From Chara braunii (Eukaryota; Streptophyta; Charophyceae; Charales; Characeae), in NCBI GenBank assembly GCA_003427395.1, contig BFEA01000054.1:4051400-4085776 (forward strand): a stretch of DNA of 34,377 nucleotides, read 5' to 3'. The translations under genes were made by a program, and so were the position numbers. The notes beneath the pieces are model-generated. The model searched no databases. It was not told where the DNA came from and saw only the letters and a list, made by a program, of their open reading frames with translations. Position 1 is the stretch's first letter; the number at the start of each line of letters is the position of its first letter. Shown here piece after piece: positions 11,241 to 21,670 of the stretch.

Positions 11241-11954
11241 TGTTTATGCTTCCTATCAGATATGACAGTCAACTGGGGCAATAAGACACAGGGATGGTGG
11301 ATACACTACCAAGGGGGCAGGCCACCAGAAAATCCCGGAGTTTGATGGTTGACTACAAAGGTCCCCATGAGAGTACTGGGGGTCTAGATGACAGCGGAGG
11401 GGCAGCCACCCTTGAACGATGAGTGGCTCACCCAACCGGTCCTTGAAAAACTGACCCAGTGGAAGGACAGACAAACATCTCTAATGGGTCGTTCTTTGGT
11501 AATTAATAATATAGTCTTGGCAACCCTCTGGTACAAGACAACGATCTGGACGCTCAGCAAACCCGCAGCCGCCTCCCTTGAAAGACAGGTGGCAACCTTC
11601 TTATGGAGGGGAAACCATGAATGCTCTGCAACAATTAGCAGAGTAGCCTGGAGGTCGGTCATTCAGCCTAAGTCTAAAGGGGGTCTGGGGATTATTGACC
11701 CTAAGATGTGGGTGATGACCTTAGCCCTACAATGGGTAAAAGGTCTATTGTTCTCTACACAGGTGCCATGGCGCCCCTTAGCACTGCAGCAAACCGCCAG
11801 GCTGGCACCACCAGCCGCTTCTGAAGTCGCGCCAGAGACATGGCTCAAGGACAGATACTGGGCTATACCCAGACAATCGATGAGGGCTAGAAATGAGGGG
11901 GAGACCGATAGGCAGGCAACCAGGCAGGATTTAAAAAAGGACCCCCTCTTCTAT
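11241..11954 (+). pseudogene. LINE ORF2: thumb and post-RT region
   Basis: After a degraded piece (LMDCLCFLSDMTVNWGNK, 11234-11290, with two further stops before 11388) an open stretch runs 11388-11969. It carries LTQWKDRQTSLMGRSLVINNIVLATLWYK, FLWRGNH, and SKGGLGIIDPKMWVMTLALQWVKGLL. These are standard segments of the region between RT and the C-terminal zinc finger in plant LINE ORF2 proteins. The same block, with different decay, is present in the second LINE at 30.5-31.0 kb. The frame breaks at 11955, where an insertion begins. Confidence 0.88.
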
Positions 11955-12100
11955 GAAACCGCGCGCTGATTGAGCGTGCGATCGGCATAAAGTTTTTTAG
12001 CGCCACTCAATCCCGCGCTCAAAGCGCCTTAAGCGGGGTTTGAGCGGGCGTAGGGATATTTTTGGGGGGGGTAAAAAATGCTAAAACAAACAAAGAAAAA

Positions 12101-12141
12101 ATATAGGGTTGTAGATTGTTTTGAGATCTACAACCCTATAT
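12101..12141. repeat. Perfect 16-bp inverted repeat
   Basis: ATATAGGGTTGTAGAT (12101-12116) pairs exactly with ATCTACAACCCTATAT (12126-12141) across a 9-base loop. A diverged second version lies at 12315-12344 (GGTTGTTGATCTT / AAGATCTATAACC). A related inverted repeat (ATAGGCGTATAGA type) is in the insertion at 31.3 kb. Confidence 0.85.
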
Positions 12142-12267
12142 TTTTAATTTTATTTTTTGAAGTTTTACTATATTTTAAAAAAATATAAAACATAAAAAAC
12201 AAAAAGATGACATCGGTGGGTTTTTCTTTTTTTTCATGGAGATTGTTTAGTAGGCAACCAATAAACA

Positions 12268-12303
<36 letters not shown>

Positions 12304-12314
12304 GTATATATATA
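12268..12314. repeat. (TA)n microsatellite
   Basis: About 47 bp of TA repeats, interrupted twice by TG. Confidence 0.95.
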
Positions 12315-12519
12315 AGGTTGTTGATCTTTTGAAGATCTATAACCCCATTTTTAATTTTTATTTTGAAAGTTCATATGTATGTAAAAAAAAAATGAAAAAC
12401 ACAAAGAAGTTGAAAAAACAGAAAAAAAAAAAAAACACACTCATAGAGAATGGCCCCCACAAACACACACACATACGCATACACACACACACAGACACCC
12501 CACCCCGCAAACACACACA

Positions 12520-12522
<3 letters not shown>

Positions 12523-12564
<42 letters not shown>

Positions 12565-12576
12565 ACACACACACAC
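12523..12576. repeat. (AC)n microsatellite running into the gap
   Basis: A nearly pure AC run with one AT interruption; shorter AC runs lie upstream from 12463. It ends at the N block, so its true length is unknown. Confidence 0.95.
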
Positions 12577-12766
12577 NNNNNNNNNNNNNNNNNNNNNNNN
12601 NNNNNNNNNNNNNNNNNNNNNNNNNNNNNNNNNNNNNNNNNNNNNNNNNNNNNNNNNNNNNNNNNNNNNNNNNNNNNNNNNNNNNNNNNNNNNNNNNNNN
12701 NNNNNNNNNNNNNNNNNNNNNNNNNNNNNNNNNNNNNNNNNNNNNNNNNNNNNNNNNNNNNNNNNN
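12577..12766. other. Assembly gap (190 N)
   Basis: Unresolved bases. Open frames that read through this block are artefacts. Confidence 1.
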
Positions 12767-12778
12767 CTCAGGTGTACA

Positions 12779-12810
<32 letters not shown>

Positions 12811-12889
12811 AAGCGCTTTGAGCACTTTGAGCATGGGGGGGAGGATAAAGAGCGCGCGCGCTCACTCTCATACGGTCCCCTCTGGCCCA

Positions 12890-14300
12890 CTATTTAAGGA
12901 CGTGGTGTAAGTTGCCCCTACCAGATAAAGTCCCACTTGAACACTGGGAGGAAGTAGCCCAACAACCCCTTTTTGGAAACTGATGGATTACGGACCAGCA
13001 CAGTAGTTGAGACCAGGAAACCAAGGACTGGATGTCAGAGTCCCAACTGAGGGAGAAACTGAGGTATTGCCGTAAGGTGGGAGAAGCACTAGACACGGTC
13101 ATTTTTGTTATCCCCCTAGATTGGGTCCGAATCCTTCGAAAGGGGCCATTGGTGATGGAAGGGGATTGGGTAGGGTTCAGGAGCACTGAGGGGGTGATCG
13201 GGAATATAGTATATACTCGTCCTGCGGGTGCAGGCGAGGAACATAAAATGGTTTTCAATCGGTTCAGAATAAGGGCAGATAACCGTTTTGCAACAAGTAC
13301 AACCAGAAGAAACAGAATGGTACTTGAAGTCATGAGTATTTCGTATCCGTGTCCTTAAAGAAACAGACCAATGGAGGGCATACAAACCGAATATGCCAAT
13401 ACATTGCCTCCCCTTAGATCCCAATGAGTGGAGATGGGACTTTGCAATATGGAAGGGGGAGATCTGAGAAAAGGTGGTTGCATACCCTCTCTGTCAAAGC
13501 CACTTACCGAATGTTAAGACCAAGTGTAAACTTGAAGGATGTGGTTGAGGCGCGATGGATGAAACATGGTGACCTTAATAATGGGAGGGATATGCTGCAG
13601 CCAATAAGATGGTTTAAGGCAAACAAAAAAGTCATGCCAGCAAAACTAGCCTCATTACAATGGCATGTGGAACATAGGTGTCTGCCAACAAACGATTGGT
13701 TAACAGATAGGACGCGCCTGGAACAGAAAGGGTTGGCACTTCCCTGGTGCAGGCTATGGACATATTCCTTCCCATCTAGGAAATGACCCGAAACCATAGA
13801 ACATATGTTTCTGCAATGCCCAAGTGCGAAATAGCTGTGGAGATGGTGGGACCGCCTCTTGAGATGTTTAAGCGCCTCACAACCCTTGTCATGGGACTGG
13901 AGAGCGTTCCTCTGTGAAGCATGGGCCCCAGTACAGGCCACCACCTCCGAAAGGAACATGTTCAAAATGGGACGCCGTGCCATCATCTGGGTTATCTGGT
14001 CGCCGAGATGCCCATTGGAAATGGAAGGGGTACGCCGGAATGGCGCGAAGTTTATTAATTCAATAAAGGAACAAATATAAGAAGATATTACTATCCAATG
14101 GGAAAGAGTCAAACAGAGGATTGCGTTTCTACACTCTAAACAAGAAATCAAACAAATTATCAAAAGTTTCTGCAAAGACTGGCTGGGCGGGGAACAAGGA
14201 AGGTGGATCGCAAAGGTGGAGTGGAAAGGGAGAGAAAAGGGGGGGCGGATGTTGTAGGAGACGGGGAAAGGGACTACCATCTATGTTTTCAAGAATGGAC
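12890..14300 (+). pseudogene. LINE ORF2: C-terminal region with zinc-binding (zf-RVT) domain
   Basis: After the insertion the protein resumes as YLRTWCKLPLPDK and HWEEVAQQPLFGN. Then come DWMSESQLREKLRYC, ILRKGPLVMEGDWVGF and PNEWRWDFAIW. The last domain is the zf-RVT type: LASLQWHVEHRCLPTNDWL, LALPWCRLW (Cys), then PETIEHMFLQCPSAK (Glu, His, Cys) and LWRWWD, around 13650-13850. A final basic segment (KEQI... IIKSFCKDWLGGEQGRW) ends near 14200. Stops near 13784 and 13832 and several frameshifts break it. The zinc finger helps bind the RNA or target in related elements. The tail beyond 14300 has no poly(A) that I can see. Confidence 0.85.
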
Positions 14301-15088
14301 AAAGATTGACCCCTCTTTCCCCACCCGGCCGTCTTCAGAATTCGTTGATTTTTTCCCTCCTTCACCTCAAACTTTGGTGGGCATGGATTGGTATGGGGGG
14401 GACAGTGGATAAAATGGAAAGGTGAAGGGTGAGGGAAGGGAGGAATGAGACTTGTAGCAGAGACCTCAGGGTCAATGTAGTATAATGAGGTTGTGGTCAT
14501 AGTCAATGTAGTATAATGATGTCGAGGATCCGCAATTATATCCTTGATTTTCAGCCCGAGCAGCAGGTACAGTCCAAGGCTGAAGGGGGTTTAAGGGACG
14601 GCGAAACTAGTTTGCATTAGTAGGTATCTGGCGCCTAGTTCAGGGCGAAGAGGTTCCTCCCTAATTTCCTGCTCAGGCGTTTTCCACTTGCTCTTTTTTT
14701 AGATCATATATTTCAAATTCGGTCAGTATAAGGCACGCTGGACCCGTTTTCCAGCAAGGTGATGCTCCCCACCAATAGATGGAGCCTCCCCCCAGGTGCT
14801 AGTGGTATCTGCTCTTACCAACACTACTAACATTGAAGGGAGCGTGGTTAAAAAAAAAGAAAAAAAAAAAGGAGTTACTACCGGGTGGCACACGGACATC
14901 ATCGGTCTTCGACGTCCAGCTACCAGCAACCGTATCCCAACGACAACCTTTGGTGGCCTGTCCACCCCCGTCGATGTCGTCCACCGCCGTTCTCCCTCGC
15001 ATTGCATGCCGCCAAACGGAAAGCAACCCAACGGACGAAAAATTCAAATATTTGAGCCCACCAAATTTTATATTCCCAGTTGTGCTAG
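14301..15088. other. No gene recognised
   Basis: The sequence TCAATGTAGTATAATGA is directly repeated at 14471-14487 and 14503-14519. An A-rich stretch lies at 14849-14870. No domain can be read. Confidence 0.4.
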
Positions 15089-16525
15089 ATGACATTAGAC
15101 ATGACGATGGCATTTGTCGGATTCTCCAGTCTGTCGTTTGCTTCCCTCGTCTCCTCACCGTTTGCTGGAGGCGTACCGGTGTGGTGCAGTTACCGCCCTT
15201 CCCACGTGTCGTTCATAACCGACGTTTTGCGAAGATTACTGCTGGTGTTCCTAGTCTTTATCACACGTCTCTTTGTCCTTGTTTTCCACGTATGCATCCT
15301 CGGAAGGCTGCTTGGACGCACGTGCAGGAGGCGTTTAGCGATGAAGGGCGTCATCATGGAAGGGCAGCAGGCGAAGAACAAGACTCCAGCCACTCCAGTG
15401 GACCGATTCGCAAGCTACAGGCCACGCAATGTCCTGACATGCAGTGCAAGGTCGTACGACCCATCCGCATACGCACACCTGCCACCGCACGAATAACCTC
15501 TGCCCGACACATCAGATGAGGAGGAGGAGGAAGCACGGTCATGTACCGTGGCACTGAGAAGCGGCTGCACCCAGGAGTGGGCTGGGAGCCAGTTGTATGG
15601 GAATCGTGAGACGATGTCTCGATAGTCTTTCACCAAACTACTGGAAGACAGCATGCGCGGAAGCGACTAATTTCGACAATGCAGCTGACGTGAATCTTTC
15701 ATTTGGGCCGTGTAGCGGGAGCTCATCGGTCACCATGCGTATTGTCCAAGTGACAGCAGTTGGGCGATCTGCAAAGGCTCCGAGCTGAGGGTGGGTGGCA
15801 GCAGAGAAGACAAGTGAGCGTTCGAAAGTGCAGTCGTCGGCGTCATCAGTGCCACGTGCTGCTGCTGGTTGTCCGAACCAGATGCAGCCACCATCGTCGT
15901 TGTCGAGGGGTGGAAGCAAGTGGAGCCGCATGATTGCATGCGTGCCGAAGGACGAAGATTTCGCAGGCAGTCCTGGTGACTCAGTGGTGAGCGGGTCGGG
16001 AGGCAGGTGTGGGTGGAACATCAACAGCAGGTGCACCGAGAACATGAGGAGTCCATAACGTGGGGGGTACAACGAATGCACGTGCGGGAGATGATGAAAG
16101 AGAAGTAGCCGGCGGTAGTAGACACCGACGATTACCACGCCGTCGTTGAGGACGATGAACGAAAGGATGGCCGATCCGGCAGAAAAGCATACGTGGTCGG
16201 TATAGGATGATCAACGCTTCTACGTCGACGGCGCGGCGAGGGAAAAAAGGGGCGTCTACAGGGAGCGAAGGGGAAGGCAATGTGGAGGGCGAGGCCAGGC
16301 AAAACTTCTGGTCAGTCGATCACATGGTCGCCCTAATCAAGGGGAAGCGAGACCAGGATGCGCATCTGCAGGGGATGGGCCACGCATGCGCTCGCATGAA
16401 GCCGAGGGAATTGAAGTGGGGGGATATTCAGGAGAGGCTGAAGAAGGTTGGCGTGGAGAGGACAGCCGACAAGTGCGGGAAGGAATGGGACAACTTGCTG
16501 GAACAGTTCAAGAAGGTGCGGCGCC
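15089..16525 (+). pseudogene. Decayed trihelix/SANT-like (Myb_DNA-bind_4-type) gene
   Basis: A frame opening at 15089 continues through stops at 15494 and in the following 170 bases. It reads an acidic linker (PLPDTSDEEEEE), then SGCTQEWAGSQLYG and SFTKLLEDSMRGSD. After a degraded part, a clean domain is open from 16207: NFWSVDHMVALIKGKRDQD, MKPRELKWGDIQERLKKVGV, CGKEWDNLLEQFKKV. Three tryptophans (residues 35, 71 and 94 of the 16207 frame) in amphipathic helices are the signature of trihelix/SANT-like DNA-binding domains. The match ends abruptly at FKKV (about 16518), either at a splice donor (GTGCGG follows) or at a breakpoint. It could be a host transcription-factor paralogue or the DNA-binding protein of a DNA transposon; Harbinger elements carry such a partner. 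Confidence 0.7.
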
Positions 16526-16775
16526 ATCCCCTTCCACCGCCTTCCTGTTCCCCTTTTCCTTCGACCCTCCTCATGATGTCAACACCACCTCCTCGCCCTC
16601 CAAATCTACACTGCCTGACAAACCACCCCCCTCACGCCCCTCTCCTCGCCTCATACGCTCCTCCACCTCGTCAAGGACATCCTGCACCTCGTCCCTGGGA
16701 CGAAGTCGCCCGCAGAGATACCGCGCCGCCCCCGGAGCCGCCGATGCCGATCCCACTATCGCACCCCGCCAGCAC
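16526..16775. other. Pro/Ser-rich frames, no gene
   Basis: C-rich sequence gives open frames in several phases on both strands. Nothing in them is recognisable. Confidence 0.4.
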
Positions 16776-16945
16776 TCACCATGCCCACGAACTCGACCGC
16801 TGCGGGCACGAACCCGACCGCTGCGACCACGGTTGACACCGCGCGGTCAAGACCACGGTGGCGATTGTCTTCGGTCTTCCTGATCCCTCGTCGACGCCTA
16901 CGCCACCCCGGGAGGCCGCCACCGAACCCGGTATCGACGGTCTGC

Positions 16946-16996
<51 letters not shown>

Positions 16997-17429
16997 CTCG
17001 AAGATCTTGCCGCAGCCTCTCTGGCGACACTCGTGCCTGGGAACGGCCCGCAACCGATTGCGCATCCCTGATCCCCTTCTCCTCCATGTAGGAGAGAATG
17101 AATGCCACATGCTCATTCGCGAAAGTGTAGTCCATATCGTTCTACATGTCCACAAGCACGTCCATCGATGCTGCACGACATTTCTTCAGTTGAACGAAGT
17201 GATGTGCAGCCTTCGACACGTTGCCCTGCCAGACGTGCTTGCACAAGTTGCATCTCAACTTGCGGTCCCCGTACCTCTTCTCCCACGTCCCGACCCTCTG
17301 CCCCTGCATCACGTATTTCCACACGCACGAGGCCCTCCTCAACTTCGGCATGTCAACGTATGAAACGGGGATGAACGCACTCCCCCAAGACCCGCCGCCC
17401 CCAGACTTATCGTCGCAGACCCAGGTCAC
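16776..17429 (-). pseudogene. BED-type zinc-finger protein, hAT-transposase-like N terminus
   Basis: On the minus strand, 17429 to 17142 reads SCVWKYVMQGQRVGTWEKRYG, then LRCNLCKHVWQGN, KAAHHFVQLKKC: Cys60, Cys63, His76/77 and Cys84. This C-x2-C ... H ... C pattern after an aromatic start is the BED finger found at the N terminus of hAT transposases and derived host proteins, where it binds transposon ends. A TAG at 17142-17144 interrupts it; the next frame suggests TGG (Trp) was there. The same frame continues from 17135 as MDYTFANEHVAFILSYMEEKGIRD until a GA microsatellite (16948-16994) replaces the sequence. No catalytic DDE or C-terminal hAT dimerisation region is present. It converges on the SANT-like gene. 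Confidence 0.65.
16948..16994. repeat. (CT)n microsatellite
   Basis: 47 bp of pure CT on the plus strand. It lies inside the minus-strand BED-finger frame and adds an Arg/Glu run to the translation. Confidence 0.95.
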
Positions 17430-17453
17430 GCCCCGCCCGCCTGCAGAGACACC

Positions 17454-18280
17454 GTGCTGCCTGCAGAGATACCGTGTCGATCCAAGATTGAGGAAAATTC
17501 ACAATGGTGCGAGTGCTTCCATGGCAGTGACAAAAAACCCGGAGGAGAGAGTGAGGAGTTGGCGAGGTTACAAAGAGAACAAGCTGAGATGAAGGTGGCT
17601 GTGGAGAAGCGTTTTGCGTCCTTAGAAGATGTAATACTTGCGCTACAGAGACAGTGTGAAGAAGCAGATAATAATGCTAAGGACCGGCGGAATGAAGCCC
17701 TGCATCCAGGGAAAAAGTGCGGTCGTGTGGCTATTGGGCAAACTCCAAGGACTGAAGCTAGAGTCCGACCTCGCATTACCCCGACAACGGCTCGACAACA
17801 ACTCCTAGCATTGCTCGATGAGTTGATCCGCAGTTGAAAGGGATTTTGGACAGGCATCAGGCGGAGGTGGAACTACTCAAGGGTATGCGTTTGAAGGAAG
17901 TTTATGCACGAAAGGAATCAAAAAGGAAGATCGAAAGGTTAAAAGATGAAGCGCCAAGGTTACAAACAGAGAAGAAGAAGAAGACGGGTGACACTAATTT
18001 GAAGGCGCGTCTCGATGACGCTGCTGAGAGTCCCTGAGACATCTGCTAAGAAAGGGAAAAACAACCATTTCGTCAAAACGGACATATTATATTTTTTGAA
18101 CGAAATCAAAACCGACTTTTTTTGCCAAAATCCGGTCGGAATTTTTTGCTCCTGGGGGTCCGGCGTTCCCAAAACGCCGGACCCCCAGGAGCAAAAATTT
18201 CCGAACGGATTTTGGCAAAAAAAGTCAGTTTTGATTTCGTTCAAAAAAACGCCGGACCCCCCTGGTCTATGGTTGAGACC

Positions 18281-18311
<31 letters not shown>

Positions 18312-18758
18312 GTATCTGGTCTCAACCATAGACCAGGGGGGTCTGGCGTTTTGGGAACGCCGGACCCCCATGAGCAAAAAATTCCGACCGGATTTTGGCA
18401 AAAAAAGTCAGTTTTGATTTCGTTCAAAAAATATAATATGTCCGTTTTGACGAAATGGCTGTTGAAAGAGAAAGTTGCGGCCAACCCGGCTAAATTGGTG
18501 GTTGACAAAGATGCTTTTGTCAAGAATGCGAGAAGGGAACTGCGGGGATTAAACAAAAAATCAATCCTGGCGATTTGTGAACGTGAAGGGGTGACCTACA
18601 CTACTTTGGATTTGGCCAAGGAGGATATTGTCTCAAAACGAGCTGCTCGAACCTTTGAAAATGACGATGGAGGGAAAGGACAAACGGTGGTAGAAGTTAC
18701 TGATGATGTGGATGCTGATTCTGGAACGAATGGCGGGTGTGACTCTGATACTTCCTAG
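17454..18758 (+). pseudogene. Coiled-coil ORF split by a foldback insertion
   Basis: The frame 17454-17837 reads ELARLQREQAEMKVAVEKRFASLEDVILALQ, a heptad-like coiled coil, followed by a basic linker. A frameshift near 17825 leads to KGILDRHQAEVELLKGMRLKEVYARKESKRKIERLKDE, another helical segment. From 18015 a new frame reads VPETSAKKGK, passes in frame through the 394-bp foldback element, and resumes as EKVAANPAKLVVDKDAFVKNARRELRGLNKKSILAICEREGVTYTTLDLAKEDIVSKRAARTF before a TAG at 18756. The last part looks like a small helical domain. I do not recognise the family. It lies directly upstream of the GIY-YIG ORF in the same direction and may be the first ORF of the same mobile element. Confidence 0.55.
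18065..18458. mobile_element. 394-bp foldback (MITE-like) element with nested inverted repeat
   Basis: The left end (CCATTTCGTCAAAACGGAC...) and the reverse complement of the right end agree for about 125 bp with only three mismatches. Between them, the left arm carries an extra inverted copy of part of itself (18180-18245 against 18100-18170), and a second inverted pair (CTGGTCTATGGTTGAGACC and its complement) flanks a T-run at 18286-18311. CGCCGGACCCCC words recur at each fold. No protein is encoded that would move it. It interrupts the coiled-coil ORF, and its own sequence has no stop in that frame. No clear target duplication is visible. Confidence 0.88.
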
Positions 18759-18793
18759 AGTGACACCCGAGCGCGGCCTTCCTATGGAATGTT

Positions 18794-19741
18794 GTGAGGA
18801 CTTGCTGCAAAATCCGCTCTTTATCTATTGATTTCCTTCGATATTGTGTGGTAAACCTTCTTGTCACTCTTGCCCTTTGTAGCCTGATTCTTGATGGAGT
18901 TGTACCTTGGGGTGATAAGTTATTTGATTTTTTCGTGCATGCTTCTTCTGTACGTAATGTGGATGTTGATGAATGGACTGAGCCTCTAGTGTATGCTTTG
19001 GTCTCTCCCTGGTCTCAACGCATTTATGTTGGTCGTACCCAATGCGATTTACACTCACGAAGGAGGGAACATACTTATCGGACTTGTTACTCCAAGGTGA
19101 TTGAAGAGGGGAGACGTAATGAGAGGTCGTATAAATGGTTGAGGAGGTGTGGGGCTCATACCTATATCGTGATTCCTTTGTGCCGAGTCTCGCCTGAGGA
19201 TCTAGCTGAAATTGAGAAATATCTTATTTGGTTGTTATGTCCTGCATTAAACACGCTGGATAAACCAAGACGTTCACGAAAATGTCGCCCTAGGTTGACG
19301 GAACGTTTGCGAAGGAAGAAATTGGGTTGCAACGAGGTTGTGAAATCCAGTGGTCCAATTGTACGAATCCACTGTGGTTCTGGTTTGAAGTCAACCAGTA
19401 TGTTAAAAATTCTTGAAGAATGTCAAAGTTGGGTCATGTGTCGAACGCTGGTGCACTGTGTGGGTGGTGACCGCATCATGGATCGATGGAAAGTCGGTAG
19501 ACGTTTGTTTGGAGGAAGTCTAATGTCGAGTGTTTCTAGCACCATTGAATTGCGCCATGCATGTGCATGGATTAGAGAACATGTGACGCTTTCTTTTGTC
19601 CCAATCGTTCCTTTTTTAAGTAGATCATTGACCTTGAAAGCACTACTTGATGAGTTTTTGGCAAATCCGCATAGTCGGTCCTTGTTACGAGTTTGGGATA
19701 ATGAGAAGTTTGTTCAACTTGCTGCATTCACGACTGTTTGA
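18794..19741 (+). CDS. GIY-YIG endonuclease ORF, probably from a Penelope-like retroelement
   Basis: A 315-codon uninterrupted frame. Residues 64-153 hold a complete GIY-YIG fold pattern. PLVYALVSPWSQRIYVGRT has the two tyrosine motifs (VYAL at 66-69, IYVG at 77-80). SRRREH has the catalytic Arg region (88-93), and AEIEKYLIWLLCPALNT has the metal-binding Glu (E141, nine residues before P150, the usual spacing) and the terminal PxLN. Such nucleases nick DNA; in Chlamys/Naiad-type Penelope-like elements one lies N-terminal to the reverse transcriptase. The 160 residues after it are unassigned. The first ~35 residues are hydrophobic and may precede the real start (VVPWGDKLFDF). The frame closes at 19739, and a poly(A)-tailed repeat begins 250 bp later, so any reverse transcriptase has been cut off or moved. 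Confidence 0.72.
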   Translation: MRTCCKIRSLSIDFLRYCVVNLLVTLALCSLILDGVVPWGDKLFDFFVHASSVRNVDVDEWTEPLVYALVSPWSQRIYVGRTQCDLHSRRREHTYRTCYSKVIEEGRRNERSYKWLRRCGAHTYIVIPLCRVSPEDLAEIEKYLIWLLCPALNTLDKPRRSRKCRPRLTERLRRKKLGCNEVVKSSGPIVRIHCGSGLKSTSMLKILEECQSWVMCRTLVHCVGGDRIMDRWKVGRRLFGGSLMSSVSSTIELRHACAWIREHVTLSFVPIVPFLSRSLTLKALLDEFLANPHSRSLLRVWDNEKFVQLAAFTTV

Positions 19742-19992
19742 ACCTTTAGTGAGAAGGGAACACGATTTCGTCTTTGCAATATTTTGTCACAAGCTTGTCT
19801 ATTATGGTTTGGTGCTCATATTCATAAATGTCTCGTAATTCATGTGGTGTATGATAGTACTCGTATTTGCAAAGCTAAGGTTCGATGCCTATGTGCAAAG
19901 ATGCTCTCTAAGCTGGACATTTGTATCAGCAGGAAGGGTATGCTCGCTCGGCGAATGCGGGTGGTATGGTGTCGCAATAAGAGTCAGGTTGA

Positions 19993-19994
<2 letters not shown>
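19742..19994 (+). pseudogene. Probable frameshifted continuation of the GIY-YIG ORF
   Basis: Codon use and composition continue as in the ORF upstream. The alternative frame (19647-19838) reads SRLFEPLVRREHDFVFAIF across the stop, so a single frameshift near 19740 would extend the protein. It is then lost at the T-run at 19995. No motif is readable. Confidence 0.35.
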
Positions 19995-20032
<38 letters not shown>

Positions 20033-20850
20033 AAAACGGGTTCAGTGCCCAAGACTGGTATTACCTAATTGAATAAGAAGATCGAGGTTAGTCCGTCGGG
20101 TTCCTCACAGTCTACGCGGAGAAACCGAACCAAACAAGCTGAGAACCGGGCTCGGCGTCCCTCCTATGATTATTATTATGCTGTTGCTGATGATGCTGAT
20201 AATGAGCTTCTACTGATTGTGCGATAATGATACTAATGATGATGACTATTAGTATGTAAAGAATTTTAGAAGTCTATGCTATATCAGCAAGTCTATCCTA
20301 GAACAACCCCTAGCCCTCCCTGAGCCAGGACATTAATCTCAAAGACAATGTCATCCTAGCCGACATCAACCATAGTTAACTGGTTCTCACCACCTAGACT
20401 AAACCTGGACCCATAGGCTCACAAGTGGTTAATGGGGACAATTTTCGTTTTTTGGTATTTTTTTTACAATATGTTAGTAAGAAGTGCACTCTATAGATTG
20501 GTGTGAAGTTTGTTTGGGATGACCTTATGGTTTTCTTATAAATTGAGGTGAAAAATGGGGGGTCGGTTGACCTTTTCTCCACAGGCTGTCGTGGTGGCAC
20601 CCCCTCGTTCACCACTGGATTATCTTCCTTCCTCGACTAATCCCCAGATCTCTGTACAAGGCCTCACACGTCTGTCATCTGCAGGTTACTGGGCAACGCC
20701 CCAGCTCCGGCCAGCGTCGTTCTGGCATTGGCGTACGAGGGGCAAAGAACTACATAGATATCAGCCCGGATTGGACCATCTCTTAAATCATATATCCCAA
20801 ATGAGGAAGAAAGCCAAGTGTCGCCACGAATTACAGAACACCAGAAAAAA
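19995..20850 (-). mobile_element. Poly(A)-tailed retroelement repeat, copy 2
   Basis: It begins with T34 (19995-20028), which is poly(A) on the minus strand, followed by CAGTGCCCAAGACTGGTATTA and the same ordered blocks as copy 1 at 7940-8570, including the GATGATGATAAT-rich middle. It differs by a 168-bp insertion at 20420-20587. No coding capacity is visible. It ends near 20780-20850, where copy 3 begins. Confidence 0.72.
20420..20587. mobile_element. 168-bp insertion with 5-bp target duplication
   Basis: Copy 3 of the repeat reads CCCATAGGCTGTCCTGG without a break (near 21071). Copy 2 has CCCATAGGCT, then 163 extra bases, then AGGCTGTCGTGG. AGGCT at 20415-20419 and 20583-20587 is the duplicated site. 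The insert has no terminal inverted repeat and no poly(A) that I can see. Confidence 0.7.
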
Positions 20851-20854
20851 AAAG

Positions 20855-21290
20855 TGAGATAACGATACTAATGATAATGATGCTAATGATGATGTCGATT
20901 AGTATTTGAAAAAATTTAGAAGTCTATGCTATATCAGCAAATCTGGCCTTCTAATCCTAGAACAACCCCTAGCCCTCCCTGATCCAGGACATTACCTCTC
21001 AAAGACAATGTCATCCTAGCCAACATCAACCATAGCTATCCTGTTTTTGCCACCTAGACTAAACCTGGACCCATAGGCTGTCCTGGTAGCACCCCCCAGT
21101 TCACCACTGAATTGTTTTCCTCGCTCGACTAATCCCCAGATCTCTCTACAAGGCCTCACACTCCTGTCATTTGCAGGTTACAGGGCAACGCCCCAGCTAC
21201 GGTCAGCGTCGTTCTGGCATTGGCATACCAGGGCCACAGAACAAGCAACTACGTAGATATCACCCCGGGTTCGACCATCTATTTTCACGA
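20855..21290 (-). mobile_element. Poly(A)-tailed retroelement repeat, copy 3 (partial)
   Basis: This is a tandem partial duplicate of copy 2. GTGAGATAACGATACTAATG (20855) corresponds to 20220 in copy 2, and the match continues, without the 168-bp insert, to GACCATCT near 21280. It lacks the poly(A) end. CGGGTTCGACC near the right end looks like a B box, but on the plus strand, opposite to the direction implied by the poly(A). Confidence 0.7.
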
Positions 21291-21670
21291 CTCGAGAATG
21301 CAGAGTGTTGCTGTGGTGATCTGAATAGTGAGCTTCCTCGTGTCTGTGGTCATGTGTATTTTTGCTTCAATGGGCGTTCCATTTTTTTCCTCCTGGATGA
21401 GGAATTCTAAGAACATACTGAGGCCTTCACATTTTGGTTTGATAAGTGCTCTTCATTGCCAGCTGGTTGATGCATTCTCACAACATCCGTCTCTCCCGCC
21501 TGTCAATAGAATCGTCTTTCTCGGGTCGATGAATCTGGTCATTGTCCTACGGTACTAGACGGATGGCAGTCACCCACAGGACTCGGCCACTCGGTTGTCC
21601 AGATGAACCCCTCTGAAGACCCCACCCACCCTTCCTCTCGTCTTTTTGCCCTGGTGCACCCCCACCCCCC
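21291..21670 (+). pseudogene. Unassigned coding fragments
   Basis: Short plus-strand pieces read ECCCGDLNSELPRVCGHVYF (21297-21356), then FGLISALHCQLVDAFSQHPSLPPV in another frame. From about 21511 comes NRLSRVDESGHCPTVLDGW, continuing to HSVVQMNPSEDPTHP. The last begins right after CAATAG, a possible splice acceptor. They lie on the far side of the poly(A)-tailed repeats from the GIY-YIG ORF and may be the displaced rest of that element, but I cannot identify a domain. Confidence 0.3.

Larger units (their letters stand above)
11955..12889. mobile_element. Microsatellite-bearing insertion within the LINE
   Basis: The LINE protein stops matching after 11954 and resumes at 12890, as shown by the uninterrupted second copy near 30980. 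CTAT occurs at 11951-11954 and 12890-12893 and may be the target duplication. The left part is GC-rich (GCGCGCTGATTGAGCG and several GAGCG/CGCTC words), and the right end also has GCGCGCGCTCA. The inside holds two inverted repeats, (TA)n, (CA)n, the assembly gap, a T-run and AGCGCTTTGAGCAC. No ORF. The layout resembles the insertion in the second LINE (31217-31870). Confidence 0.65.
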